64,000 bases of DNA from AP-15 sp963733945 (GTDB lineage Bacteria; Pseudomonadota; Alphaproteobacteria; ATCC43930; CGMCC-115725), in the NCBI GenBank assembly GCA_963733945.1, contig CAVTFD010000033.1, positions 1 through 64,000 on the forward strand, given 5' to 3'. Below the pieces are notes generated by a model. It made no database searches. It was not told the origin of the DNA and saw only the letters and a list, made by a program, of their open reading frames with translations. A program made the position numbers and the translations under genes. Below are positions 44,235 to 54,187 of this stretch, one piece after another. Position 1 is the stretch's first letter. Each line of letters begins with the position of its first letter.

Positions 44235-45527
44235 ATGCTGATATTGCCGATCACGGTCGTCCTACTGTTGGTGTTGCTGAACGGCTTTTTTTCGATGGCC
44301 GAGATCGCGCTGGTGTCGGCGCGCGTGGCGCGCCTGCGGGGGCTCAACGAGGCTGGCAATCTCGGCGCACAGGCAGCGCTCGAGCTGAAATCGGACCCCT
44401 CACGGCTACTGTCGACGGTCCAGATCGGGATCACCGTGATCGCCGTGTTGTCGGGCACGTTCGGCCAAGCCACCCTCGGCGATCACCTGCAGAACGTGTT
44501 CGAAGGCGGTTCCGGGTTTGTCGCGCGCTACGCGCATGTGATCAGCATGGCGATCGTGGTGATCGGAATCTCATATCTGTCGTTGATCATCGGCGAGTTG
44601 GTGCCGAAACGCATCGCCCTCGCTCATCCGGAGCGGATCGCCATCGCATTGGCGCGGCTGATGCGGGGGATAGCGCGGGCGGGAGCGCCGATCGAATGGT
44701 TCCTGAGCGCTTCGACCGATCTGGTGCTGCACCTGTTGCCGTTGCGCGGAGAGGGCGCGCCCCCGGTGACCGACGAAGAGATCAGCTTCATGCTGCGCGA
44801 GGGTGCGGCGACCGGCCATATCCCGCAAGCCGAGACAGCGATCGTCGAGATGGCGCTGCGCCTCGGCGACCGGCGGATCAGCGCGGTGATGACGCCGCGC
44901 ACCCAAATCGAATGGCTCGATCTCGACGACCCTGCCGACGAAAACCGGCGCAAGATCCGCGACAGCGCTCATTCCCGGTTTCCGGTCGTGCAGGGCGGTA
45001 CGCAACAGGTAATCGGCATCGCCCGCGCCAAGGACCTGCTGGCCGCTTGCCTCGCCGGACAGCCCTTTGATATCCGGGCGGCGATGCGGCCGCCGCTCTA
45101 TCTGCCAAATACGGTCACCGTGCTGCGCGCCCTCGAAGTGTTTAAAAGTTCGGGCGAGCCGATGGCGCTGGTAGTCGACGAATACGGCGACCTCGAAGGG
45201 CTGGTCGCGCTCAACGACATGCTCGAGGCGCTGGTTGGAGACATCGACGCCGATCGGCAGGTTGTGCGCCGCGAGGACGGAACCTTGCTGATCGACGGGA
45301 TGGTCGGGCTCGACGAGCTGAAGCAGGTGCTCGGCATATCGCGCCTGCCCGGCGAAGACGCGGATTTTCATACTCTCGGCGGCTATCTAATGGCACGCCT
45401 CAATCGCGTGCCGATGGTCGCCGACAGGGTCGCCGGCGACACTCACCGCTTCGAGGTTGTCGAGATGGACGGCCGCAGGGTCCATCGAGTGCTGGTGACG
45501 CCGATCAAAGCCAAGGGGCGGCGATAA
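44235..45527 (+). CDS. CNNM/CorC hemolysin-family membrane protein
   Basis: A 430-residue protein. The N-terminal CNNM (DUF21) domain has three or four membrane helices, including LILPITVVLLLVLLNGFFSMAEIAL with the family NGFFSMAE motif. Two CBS domains follow, with VMTPRTQIEWLD and MALVVDEYGDLEGLV, and a C-terminal CorC/HlyC transporter-associated domain ends in FEVVEMDGRRVHRV. Relatives are linked to magnesium or sodium export. The next gene starts 4 bases after its stop. Confidence 0.9.
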   Translation: MLILPITVVLLLVLLNGFFSMAEIALVSARVARLRGLNEAGNLGAQAALELKSDPSRLLSTVQIGITVIAVLSGTFGQATLGDHLQNVFEGGSGFVARYAHVISMAIVVIGISYLSLIIGELVPKRIALAHPERIAIALARLMRGIARAGAPIEWFLSASTDLVLHLLPLRGEGAPPVTDEEISFMLREGAATGHIPQAETAIVEMALRLGDRRISAVMTPRTQIEWLDLDDPADENRRKIRDSAHSRFPVVQGGTQQVIGIARAKDLLAACLAGQPFDIRAAMRPPLYLPNTVTVLRALEVFKSSGEPMALVVDEYGDLEGLVALNDMLEALVGDIDADRQVVRREDGTLLIDGMVGLDELKQVLGISRLPGEDADFHTLGGYLMARLNRVPMVADRVAGDTHRFEVVEMDGRRVHRVLVTPIKAKGRR

Positions 45528-45531
45528 TGTC

Positions 45532-46026
45532 ATGGACCTGACCTACCACTTCTCCGGAATTACCCTAGCGTGGGACAAGGTTACGTTCTGGCGGTCCCTC
45601 GCCGCCGGGATCGCCGTCACCGCGGCGGCTCTTCTCATCGCGGCGCTGATCGGCCGCCCGCCACCCGATTTCTCGGCGCGAGCGGTCATCGCCGTGGTCC
45701 AGGACGGCGGGCAGCGTCCGCTGTGGGCGATCCGCCTCGCCGGCGACGCCCATCTGATCGCGATAGACAGCCTGCATCCGCCGGCGGTTCCGCCCGGCCA
45801 TGTCTATCAGCTGTGGCTCGAACCGCCGCTAGGCGCCGGTGCGCTGCGCCCGCTAGGTTTACTGCCGCAATCCGGGCGGAAGGAGATCCCCGAGACGCCG
45901 GCCAACACTCGGATGCTGTCAGGTCCCGGGGTGCTGGTGGTCACGCTTGAGCCACTGGGCGGCTCCCTTGGTCCAGCTCCGAGCGGGCCGACGCTGTTCC
46001 GCAGCGGCCTGGCCGACCAGCGCTGA
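45532..46026 (+). CDS. RskA C-terminal-like anti-sigma domain protein
   Basis: A 164-residue protein with one N-terminal membrane helix at about residues 20-40 and a C-terminal domain like the extracytoplasmic part of anti-sigma-K factor RskA (AVIAVVQDGGQRPLWAI, GHVYQLWLEPPLGAGALRPLG). The cytoplasmic zinc-binding anti-sigma domain normally in front is absent, and no sigma factor gene lies nearby. It starts 4 bases after the CorC-like gene, so the two are cotranscribed. It could be an envelope protein that merely shares the RskA fold. Confidence 0.72.
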   Translation: MDLTYHFSGITLAWDKVTFWRSLAAGIAVTAAALLIAALIGRPPPDFSARAVIAVVQDGGQRPLWAIRLAGDAHLIAIDSLHPPAVPPGHVYQLWLEPPLGAGALRPLGLLPQSGRKEIPETPANTRMLSGPGVLVVTLEPLGGSLGPAPSGPTLFRSGLADQR

Positions 46027-46045
46027 ACCGACCGTGCGCCGAGGC

Positions 46046-46069
46046 ATTTTAAAACCCTGTCTTTAAAAT
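46046..46069. promoter_or_regulatory. AT-rich palindrome upstream of the gntK operon
   Basis: ATTTTAAA and TTTAAAAT form an 8-bp perfect inverted repeat separated by 8 bases, in a very AT-rich island, 140 bases upstream of the gntK start. It could be an operator for the pentose-phosphate operon or a terminator for the RskA-like gene. No known regulator motif was recognised. Confidence 0.4.
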
Positions 46070-46205
46070 TTGTGAAAGCGGATCCGTCAGGTCAGGCGCA
46101 TCGTTTTGGCAGCGTGGGGCTGTCGTGTGATCTTCATCAATATCGGGTCGACCGGCGGATACCTCGGATCTATAGTGACGCCGCCGAAAGCGGGGACGGC
46201 CGAAC

Positions 46206-46736
46206 GTGCAGCACAGCCGTAACGACCCGTTAGGTGCCGTGGTCATGGGCGTTTCGGGCGCCGGTAAGACGACGGTCGGGGAGCGCCTGGCGGAACGGCT
46301 CCATTGGGAATTCGCGGAGGGAGATCGGCTTCACCCGCCGGAGAATGTAGCAAAGATGCAAAGCGGGCATCCGCTGACCGATTCCGACCGGGCACCTTGG
46401 CTTGCCGCCATCGCCGGGGTAGTCGACCTGTGGCAGGCGCGCGGCATCCGCGGGGTTATCACCTGCTCGGCGCTGAAGCGGCGATATCGCCGCCGCATCA
46501 TCGGCGACCGCCCGTGGGTGCGGCTGGTTTATCTCGACGGGAAGCGCGAATTGATCGCGGAACGTCTCGCTGCCCGCCGCGGTCATTTTATGCCGGCGAA
46601 CCTGCTTGACAGCCAGTTCGCGGCGCTTGAACCACCAGGCCCGGACGAGAACCCGATCACTGTCGCGATCGATCTTCCGGTCGACAGGATCGTCGGGCAA
46701 ATCGCTAAGGCACTCCATGCAACACGACCGATATAA
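46206..46736 (+). CDS. gntK: Gluconokinase
   Basis: A 176-residue GntK-type kinase with a GTG start at 46206. The P-loop GVSGAGKT is at residues 15-22. EFAEGDRLHPPENVAKMQSGHPLTD is the gluconate-kinase signature and ITCSALKRRYRRRI carries the family Cys-Ser-Ala-Leu. It phosphorylates gluconate to 6-phosphogluconate, feeding the gnd gene downstream. It opens the pentose-phosphate operon, 31 bases before the tkt remnant. Confidence 0.93.
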   Translation: MQHSRNDPLGAVVMGVSGAGKTTVGERLAERLHWEFAEGDRLHPPENVAKMQSGHPLTDSDRAPWLAAIAGVVDLWQARGIRGVITCSALKRRYRRRIIGDRPWVRLVYLDGKRELIAERLAARRGHFMPANLLDSQFAALEPPGPDENPITVAIDLPVDRIVGQIAKALHATRPI

Positions 46737-46767
46737 GCTGCGTTAGCAGGGTGCCGGAGAGATGATG

Positions 46768-48734
46768 ATGGCGCCCTCAAAGTCGATCGACGATCTTTGT
46801 GGCAGGATTTCCTGCACTTTGCCCCGCCCGAGCCGATCTGGCCCAACCGCGACCGGTTTGTGCTGTCGTCGGGGCATGCGTCGACATTGCTCTATTCAAT
46901 GCTGCATCTGACCGGCGTCACCTCGGTCGATGAGAAATACGAGCGGCTCGGCACGCCCTCGGTCTCGCTCGACGACCTGAAGCATTTCCGTCAGCTCGGC
47001 AGCAAATGCCCGGGGCATCCGGAATATCATCTGACTTCGGGGGTCGAGACCACGACCGGGCCGCTCGGCCAGGGCGTCGCGAACAGCGTCGGCATGGCGA
47101 TCGCCGCGGATTGGCTTTCCCGCGTATTTCAACCGGCCAGACTTCGCGATCTTCGACTATGACGTCTTCGCCTTGTGCGGCGACGGCTGCATGATGGAGG
47201 GGGTCAGCAGCGAGGCGGCGTCCCTCGCCGGCCATTTGCGGCTCGGCAACCTGACCTGGATCTACGACAGCAATCACATCACGATCGAGGGAAATACCGC
47301 GCTCGCCTTCAGCGAGGATGTCGCTGCCCGGTTTCTCGGCTACGGCTGGCAGGTGCTGCGGGTCAGCGACGCCAACGACCGCGATCGAATATCCGACGCG
47401 ATCGCCAACGCCAAGCGCACCGACGATCGCCCGACCCTTATCATCGTCGAAAGTCATATCGCTTACGGCGCGCCACACAAGCAGGATACCTCGGCCGCGC
47501 ATGGCGAGCCGTTAGGCGAAGAGGAGGTGCGCGAGACCAAGCGCCGTTACGGCTGGCCCGAGGACGCGAAATTCCTCGTACCGGAGGGAGTCCGCGAACA
47601 TTTCGCCGCCAAGATTCGGTAGCGCGCGGGCAAAAGCTACGGGCCGAATGGCTGGCGCTGTTCGACGCGGTACAAGAGCGCCCATCCCGATCTCGCCGAT
47701 GCAGCTGCGAGCGCATCCAGCGGCGCGATCTGCCCGACGGCTGGGACCAGGATATTCCGGTCTTTCCAGCCGACCCCAAGGGCATCGCCAGCCGCGACTC
47801 CTCGGCGCGGGTGCTGAACGCGATCGCCCCGCGCCTGCCCTGGCTGCTGGGCGGCGCGGCCGATCTGGCCCCCTCGACCAAGACCCGGCTGACTTTCCCC
47901 GGCGCGGGCGATTTCGAGGCCGACGACCACGGCGCCCGCAATTTTCATTTCGGCATCCGCGAGCACGCGATGGGCTCGATCTGCAACGGCATGTCGGTGT
48001 CGAAATTGCGGCCCTACGGCTCGGGCTTTCTGATCTTCTCCGATTATATGAAGGCCGCCGATCCGGCTCAGCGCGCTGATGGAGCTGCCGGTCATCTATG
48101 TCTTTACCCACGATTCGATCGGGGTCGGCGAAGACGGCCCGACGCATCAGCCGGTCGAGCAGGTGGTCGGGTTGCGCGGCATTCCCGGGCTCATCGTACT
48201 GCGTCCGGCCGACGCCAACGAGGTCGCCGAAGCTTGGCGGCTCGTTCTTGAACTGAAGCATCAGCCGGCCTGCCTGATCCTGAGCCGGCAGAATTTGCCG
48301 ACCCTCGATCGGAGCCGCTATGCGCGCGGCGAGCGGGCTCAAGCGCGGCGGCTACGTGCTCGCCGATATGGGCGGCGAGCCCGAAGTGATCCTGATCGCG
48401 ACCGGCAGCGAAGTTTCGCTGTGCGTCGAGGTCTATGAAAAGCTGGCGTCCGAGGGGGTCAAGGCACGGGTCGTCAGCATGCCCTCCTGGGAATTGTTCG
48501 AACAACAGGACGCGGCTTACCGGGCGGCGGTGCTGCCTCCTGCGGTGACCCGCCGGGTGCTGTCGAGCAGGCTCGACCTTAGGGTGGGAGCGATACGCTG
48601 GCCTGCGAGGCACGATCATCGGCATGAAGACCCTCGGGGCCTCGGCGCCGCTGAAGGAACTGCTCGTCAAATTTGGGTTTACCCCCGAACATGTCAATGC
48701 GGCTGCCAAGGAGCAGCTCGCCCGCAAGGAGTAA
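46768..48734 (+). pseudogene. tkt: Transketolase, deletion and multiple frameshifts
   Basis: A recognisable transketolase in pieces. The start MAPSKSIDDLC (46768) passes directly into LWQDFLHFAPPEPIWPNRDRFVLSSGHAS, so about 30-35 residues carrying the usual GHPG TPP-binding motif are missing at about 46797. Further lesions lie near 47127, 47617-47625, 47670, 47709, 48057, 48323 and 48560; most are repaired by removing one base. Well conserved pieces are YDVFALCGDGCMMEGVSSEAASLAGHL, LPWLLGGAADLAPSTKTRL, MGSICNGMS and IGMKTLGASAPLKELLVKFGFT. The stop TAA at 48732-48734 immediately precedes tal-pgi. As read, no functional transketolase can be made from this copy. Confidence 0.9.
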
Positions 48735-48739
48735 TGACG

Positions 48740-51590
48740 ATGCCCAATCCGCTGAGAACACTCAACGAATTCGGCCAGTCGGTATGGCTCGATTTCGTCA
48801 GCCGCGAGTTGCTGCGCACCGGCGCCTTGACCCGGCTGATAGCCGATGACGGGCTCCGTGGCGTCACCTCGAACCCGTCGATCTTCGAAAAAGCGATCGG
48901 CCATGGGGATGATTACGATGAGCTGATTGCCGCGGCCCAGGCCAGTGGCGATCTCGACCCTGGCGCGTTGTTCGAGGAGCTTGCGGTCCGCGACATCCAG
49001 GAAGGGGCTGACGCGCTGCGCCCGGTTTATCACCAAACCCAGGGGCGCGACGGCTTTATCAGCCTCGAAGTCTCACCCTATCTCGCGATGAAGACCCACG
49101 AGACGATCGAGGAGGCGCGCCGGCTGTGGCGCGAGGTCGGTCGCGAGAACCTAATGGTCAAGGTTCCCGGCACCAAGGCCGGCCTCCCGGCGATCCGCAC
49201 CCTGATCGGCGAAGGGATCAACATCAACGTCACCCTGTTGTTTTCGCAAGAGGTCTATGCCGAAGTCGCCGACGCCTATGTCTCTGGTCTTGAGGCCTTT
49301 GCCAGAAAGGGGGGCGATCCGCATAAGGTGGCGAGTGTCGCCAGCTTTTTCGTCAGCCGCATCGACACCCTCGTCGACGAAGCGCTCGACAAGCGCATCG
49401 CCGCCGCCGCCGACCCGGCCGAGAAGACGCGGTTGGAGCGGCTGAAGGGTAAGGTCGCGATCGCCAACGCCAAGCTCGCCTACCAGCTCTATCACAAAAT
49501 CTATGGCGACGAGCGGTGGCAGCGCCTGGCGCAGCAAGGGGCTCAGACCCAGCGGCTGCTATGGGCCAGCACTGGGACCAAGAACAAGGCCTACAGCGAC
49601 GTGCTTTATGTCGACGAGCTGATCGGCGCCGACACGGTCAACACGATTCCGCCGGCGACCATGAACGCCTATCGCGATCACGGCCGGCCGCGCCCGAGCC
49701 TCGGAGAAGACGTTGAGAGCGCAAAGGTGGTTATGGCGGCGCTGCCCGGCGCTGGGATTTCGATCGAGGCGGTGACCGCGAAGCTGGTCGAGGACGGCGT
49801 GCGGCAGTTCGCTGACGCCGCCGACCAGCTCTATGCCGCGGTCCAGAAAAAGCGCCGCGCGGTGCTCGGCCCAAAGCTCGATCAGATGAGCTGCAAACTG
49901 CCTGTTCCGCTCGACAAGGAGGTCCAGGATACGCTCGAGGAGTGGCGCCGCGAGGGCAAGGTGCGGCGGCTATGGGCCGGCGACGCCTCGCTGTGGACCG
50001 AAACCGACGAGGCGAAATGGGTGGGCTGGCTGACGGTCGTCGATCAGCAGCTTAATGCTGTCGCCGATCTGCAGAATTTCGCCGCGGATGTCAGACAAGC
50101 CGGATTCCGTGATGTATTGCTGCTGGGGATGGGCGGTTCGAGCCTCGGTCCCGAGGTGTTCGCTAGGACGTTTGGGGCAAAGCCAGGCTTCCCGGCGTTG
50201 CACGTGCTCGAACTCGACCGACCCGGCGCAGATCCGCCATTTCGAGAGCCTCATCGACCCGGCGCATACGCTGTTTATCGTGTCGAGCAAATCGGGCAGC
50301 ACGCTCGAACCCAACATCTTTAAGCAATATTTCTTCGAACGGGCGAAGGCGGCGGTCGGCGCGGCCGAGGCGCCCAAGCGCTTTGTCGCGATCACCGATC
50401 CCGGCTCGTCACTCGAAAAGTCGGCGCGGACCGAGGGGTTCCGGCACATCTTCCATGGGCTGGCGAGCATCGGCGGCCGCTATTCGGTGTTGTCGAATTT
50501 CGGCATGGTGCCGGCGGCGGCGATCGGCGTTGACCCGCGTGCCTTCCTCGAAAATACGGCTGAAATGTCGCGCTCCTGCGCGCCGAGCGCGCCGCCGGTC
50601 GAGAACCCCGGGGTGATCCTTGGTGCAGTCCTCGGCGTCTGCCAACGCCACGGCCGCGACAAGGCAACGATCATAGCGTCTCGGGGCATCGCCGATTTCG
50701 GCGCTTGGCTTGAACAGCTGCTTGCTGAGTCGACCGGCAAACTCGGCAAGGGGATCGTGCCATTCGATGCCGAACCATTGGGCGCACCCTCGGTCTACGG
50801 CAATGACCGGGTGTTCGCCTATCTGCGGCTCACCGCCGATCAGGATGCCGAGCAGGAGCGCGCGGTTGCCGCACTCGAAGCAGCGGGGCATCCGGTGGTG
50901 CGGATCGTGGTTTCCGACCCGATGCAGCTCGGCCAGGAATTCTTCCGTTGGGAGATGGCGACCGCGGTCGCCGGCTCCATCATCGGCATTAACCCGTTCG
51001 ACCAGCCGGATGTCGAAGCGAGCAAGGTCAAGACCCGCGATCTGACAACCGCCTATGAAAAAACCGGATCCCTGCCCGAGGAAAAACCGTTCTACGACGC
51101 GGCTGGCTTCAAGCTGTTCGCCGATCCGAAGAACGAGGCCGCGCTAGCGCCCGCCGCCACCAGCCTGACCGCAGGCCTGAAAGCCCATTTCGCCCGCATC
51201 GGCGCCGGCGACTATGCTGCTCTCCTCGCTTATATCGAGCGCAACCCCGCCCACATCGAGACCTTGCAGCGCTGGCGCCGCATGATCCGCGACCGCACCA
51301 AAGCGGCGACCTGTCTCGGCTTTGGCCCGCGTTTTCTGCACTCGACCGGCCAGGCGTATAAGGGCGGCCCGAACAGCGGCGTGTTTCTGCAGATTACTTG
51401 CGACGACCCCGCGGACCTTCCGGTGCCCGGTCAGAAATACACCTTTGGCATTGTCAAGGCGGCGCAGGCGCGCGGCGATTTCGAGGTTCTGGCCGAGCGC
51501 GGGCGGCGCGCATTGCGCGTCCACATCTCGGGCGGCCTCGACGCCGGTCTCGAGGCGCTCGGGGTCGCCATCGAGCGGGCCTTGTCGTAA
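48740..51590 (+). CDS. Bifunctional transaldolase/glucose-6-phosphate isomerase, frameshifted
   Basis: An N-terminal transaldolase domain (about residues 1-370; Schiff-base Lys141 in MVKVPGTKAG, and TLLFSQEVYAEVADAYVSGLE) is fused to a phosphoglucose isomerase (from about 385; LLLGMGGSSLGPEV, then SSKSGSTLEPN). The frame breaks near 50213; removing one c from gaactcgac gives VLESTDPAQIRHFESL and restores a 949-residue protein ending at 51590. The ATG at 48740 has AAGGAG 8 bases upstream; an ATG at 48734 overlaps the tkt stop. The fusion is known from alphaproteobacteria, and it joins two steps of sugar-phosphate interconversion. Confidence 0.88.
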
Positions 51591-51626
51591 GCCGGCGCGC
51601 GCAGCCCCAACAGCAGGAGAATTTAG

Positions 51627-52616
51627 ATGCAACTAGGAATGATCGGTTTGGGCCGTATGGGCGGCAACATCGTGCGCCGGCTGATGAAGAACGGCCACAG
51701 CTGCGTCGTCTATGACAAGAGCGTGGATACCGTTCGGGAGTTCGCCAGCGAGGGTGCCAAACCCAGCAAGGATCTTGGCGATTTCGTCAAGCAGCTGGAG
51801 GCGCCGCGAGCGGTGTGGGTCATGCTGCCGGCCGGCCAGATCACCGACGCGACGATTACCGAACTCAACAGTTTGCTCGCCAAGGGCGACATCGTCATTG
51901 ACGGCGGCAATTCCTTTTATCAAGACGACATTCGTCACGCCGAGCAGCTAAAACCCAAGGGCATCCACTTTGTCGATGTTGGAACGAGTGGCGGTGTGTG
52001 GGGCTTCGAGCGCGGTTACTGCATGATGATCGGCGGCGACAAGGCGGTGGTCGATCATCTCGACCCGATCTTAAAGACCCTGGCGCCCGGAATCGGCAAC
52101 ATTGACCGGACCCCCGGGCGTAAAGGCCTCGATCCACGGGCCGAGGAAGGCTATCTCCATTGCGGTCCGGTCGGCGCCGGGCATTTCGTTAAAATGGTGC
52201 ACAACGGCATCGAATACGGGGTCATGCAGGCCTACGCCGAAGGGTTCGACATACTGCGCAACGTGAATATTCCAGCGGTCCCGGAAAACCGGCGCTACAA
52301 GCTCGATCTTCCCGATATCGCCGAGGTATGGCGGCGGGGCAGCGTGATTGCGTCGTGGCTGCTCGACCTGACCGCGATCTCGTTGGCCAAGGATCCTGAG
52401 CTATCCAAATTTACCGGCCAGGTCGCGGATTCGGGCGAGGGCCGGTGGACCATCCAGGCGGCGATTGAGGAGGCGGTGCCGGCTGAGGTGTTGTCGTCCG
52501 CCCTCTACACCCGCTTCCGCTCGCGCCAGGACCACACCTTTGCCGAGCGCATCCTGTCGGCGATGCGCAACGAGTTCGGCGGCCATCAGGAGCCGGGTAC
52601 AATAGTAAAGGACTGA
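51627..52616 (+). CDS. gnd: 6-phosphogluconate dehydrogenase, decarboxylating (short form)
   Basis: A 329-residue short-form (YqeC-type) enzyme oxidising 6-phosphogluconate to ribulose 5-phosphate. The Rossmann motif GMIGLGRMGGNIV is at the start. IDGGNSFYQDDIRHAE, VDVGTSGGVWGFERGYCMMIGG and GPVGAGHFVKMVHNGIEYG, the last with the catalytic Lys, are intact. AGGAG lies just upstream. The short form is often NAD-dependent. Only 3 bases separate it from zwf. Confidence 0.94.
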   Translation: MQLGMIGLGRMGGNIVRRLMKNGHSCVVYDKSVDTVREFASEGAKPSKDLGDFVKQLEAPRAVWVMLPAGQITDATITELNSLLAKGDIVIDGGNSFYQDDIRHAEQLKPKGIHFVDVGTSGGVWGFERGYCMMIGGDKAVVDHLDPILKTLAPGIGNIDRTPGRKGLDPRAEEGYLHCGPVGAGHFVKMVHNGIEYGVMQAYAEGFDILRNVNIPAVPENRRYKLDLPDIAEVWRRGSVIASWLLDLTAISLAKDPELSKFTGQVADSGEGRWTIQAAIEEAVPAEVLSSALYTRFRSRQDHTFAERILSAMRNEFGGHQEPGTIVKD

Positions 52617-52619
52617 ACC

Positions 52620-54185
52620 ATGGACGCTCAGGTCGAGGCAAAGGAGAAGAGCACGGCGCAGCGTGCGCCGCAGGCGCCGCCCTGCGTAATGGTGATCTTT
52701 GGCGCCGGCGGCGATCTGACCAAGCGCTTGTTGATGCCGGCCCTTTACAATCTCGCGAAGGACAAGCTGCTGTCCGACAATTTCGCGATCGTCGCCGCCG
52801 ACCGCACGCCCAAGCCCGCCGACGCCTTTCGCGACTATCTGGCCGAGGGCGTCAAAAGCTTTGTCTCGGACACCGGCTCCGGCGGCGACAGCGAGCCGTT
52901 CGACGCCAAGACATGGGATTTGATCGCTAGCCGCATCACCCATTTCGCCGGCGATTTCACCGCCCCCGACACCTACAGCAAGCTCGCGGATCTGCTCAAA
53001 AAGATCGAGGGGGAATCCAAGACCGGCGGCAATGTCCTGTTCTACCTCGCCGTCGCCGAGCAATTGTTCGGGACGATCGTCGAGCGCCTCGGCGCCGCCG
53101 GATTGACTGAGGAGAAGAACGGCAGTTGGCGTCGGGTCATCATCGAAAAGCCGTTTGGCCGTGATCTTGCCACCGCCAAGGCGCTCAACGCCCGCATCCT
53201 CAAGGTATTGGACGAGCCGCAAATCTTCCGCATGGACCATTTCCTCGGCAAGGAGACGGTCCAGAACATCATGGCGCTGCGGTTTTCGAATGCGATCTTC
53301 GAGCCGTTGTGGAACCGCGACCATATCGATCACGTGCAGATTACGGCCGCCGAAACCGTCGGGGTCGAGCGCCGCGCCAATTTCTACGAGGTCACCGGCG
53401 CGCTGCGCGACATGGTGCCGAACCATGTGTTTCAGCTCTTAAGCCTGACCGCGATGGAATCGCCGAACTCGTTTGCCGCCGATGCCGTTCGCAACGAAAA
53501 AACCAAGGTTCTCGAAGCGGTGCAGCCGCTCGACGACGAAGCCGTCCGGCGCAATGTCATCCGCGGGCAATACGCCGCCGGGTCCATGAATGGTTCAGCG
53601 GTTCAAGCCTATCGGCAAGAGCCGGGGGTCAAACCGGACAGCATGACCGAGACTTATGTCGCCTTGCGGCTCGGTATCGAGAATTGGCGGTGGGCGGGCG
53701 TGCCGTTCTATTTGCGCACCGGAAAAAGGCTGACGCGTCGCACGACCGAAATCGCGATCCATTTCAAGCAGCCACCGTTCGCGCTGTTCCGTGACACGCC
53801 CGTCGAGATTTTGACCCCCAACGTGCTGATCCTGCAGATCCAGCCCGATGAGGGCGTCGCGCTGCAATTCGGGGGGAAGATCCCGGGACCGCGGATCGAG
53901 CTCGGTAAGGTCAGAATGGATTTCCGCTACAGCGACTATTTTCATACCGAGCCGAGCACTGGCTACGAAACCCTGGTTTATGACTGCATGATCGGCGAGG
54001 CGATCCTGTTCAACCGGGCGGACGGCGTCGAGGCTGGATGGGAGGTGGTGCAGCCGATCCTCGATTTGTGGGCAGGGGATAAGACCGTGCCGTTGGAATT
54101 TTACCCGTCAGGCAGCGCCGGTCCCGACGGCGCCGAAAACCTGCTGTGGCGCGGCGGCCGGCAGTGGCGACCGCTTACCCCATAG
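52620..54185 (+). CDS. zwf: Glucose-6-phosphate 1-dehydrogenase
   Basis: A 521-residue enzyme making 6-phosphogluconolactone, the entry of the oxidative branch. The coenzyme motif VIFGAGGDLTKRLLMPALYNL, the substrate segment VIIEKPFGRDL and the catalytic RMDHFLGKETVQN are intact. The length is slightly above the usual 490 because of a polar N-terminal extension. Coupled to gnd upstream and rpe downstream, with only 2-3 bases between coding regions. Confidence 0.96.
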   Translation: MDAQVEAKEKSTAQRAPQAPPCVMVIFGAGGDLTKRLLMPALYNLAKDKLLSDNFAIVAADRTPKPADAFRDYLAEGVKSFVSDTGSGGDSEPFDAKTWDLIASRITHFAGDFTAPDTYSKLADLLKKIEGESKTGGNVLFYLAVAEQLFGTIVERLGAAGLTEEKNGSWRRVIIEKPFGRDLATAKALNARILKVLDEPQIFRMDHFLGKETVQNIMALRFSNAIFEPLWNRDHIDHVQITAAETVGVERRANFYEVTGALRDMVPNHVFQLLSLTAMESPNSFAADAVRNEKTKVLEAVQPLDDEAVRRNVIRGQYAAGSMNGSAVQAYRQEPGVKPDSMTETYVALRLGIENWRWAGVPFYLRTGKRLTRRTTEIAIHFKQPPFALFRDTPVEILTPNVLILQIQPDEGVALQFGGKIPGPRIELGKVRMDFRYSDYFHTEPSTGYETLVYDCMIGEAILFNRADGVEAGWEVVQPILDLWAGDKTVPLEFYPSGSAGPDGAENLLWRGGRQWRPLTP

Positions 54186-54187
54186 CG

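Noticed and set aside
101..50213. Programmed +1 frameshifting as a shared mechanism
   Set aside because: The sites share no slippery codon, stop codon or downstream structure that I can see, and tkt would need several shifts in one gene. Sequencing insertion or decay is simpler.
52401..53426. 341-residue minus-strand ORF opposite gnd and zwf
   Set aside because: Its composition is that of an antisense shadow and the plus-strand genes are intact and conserved.
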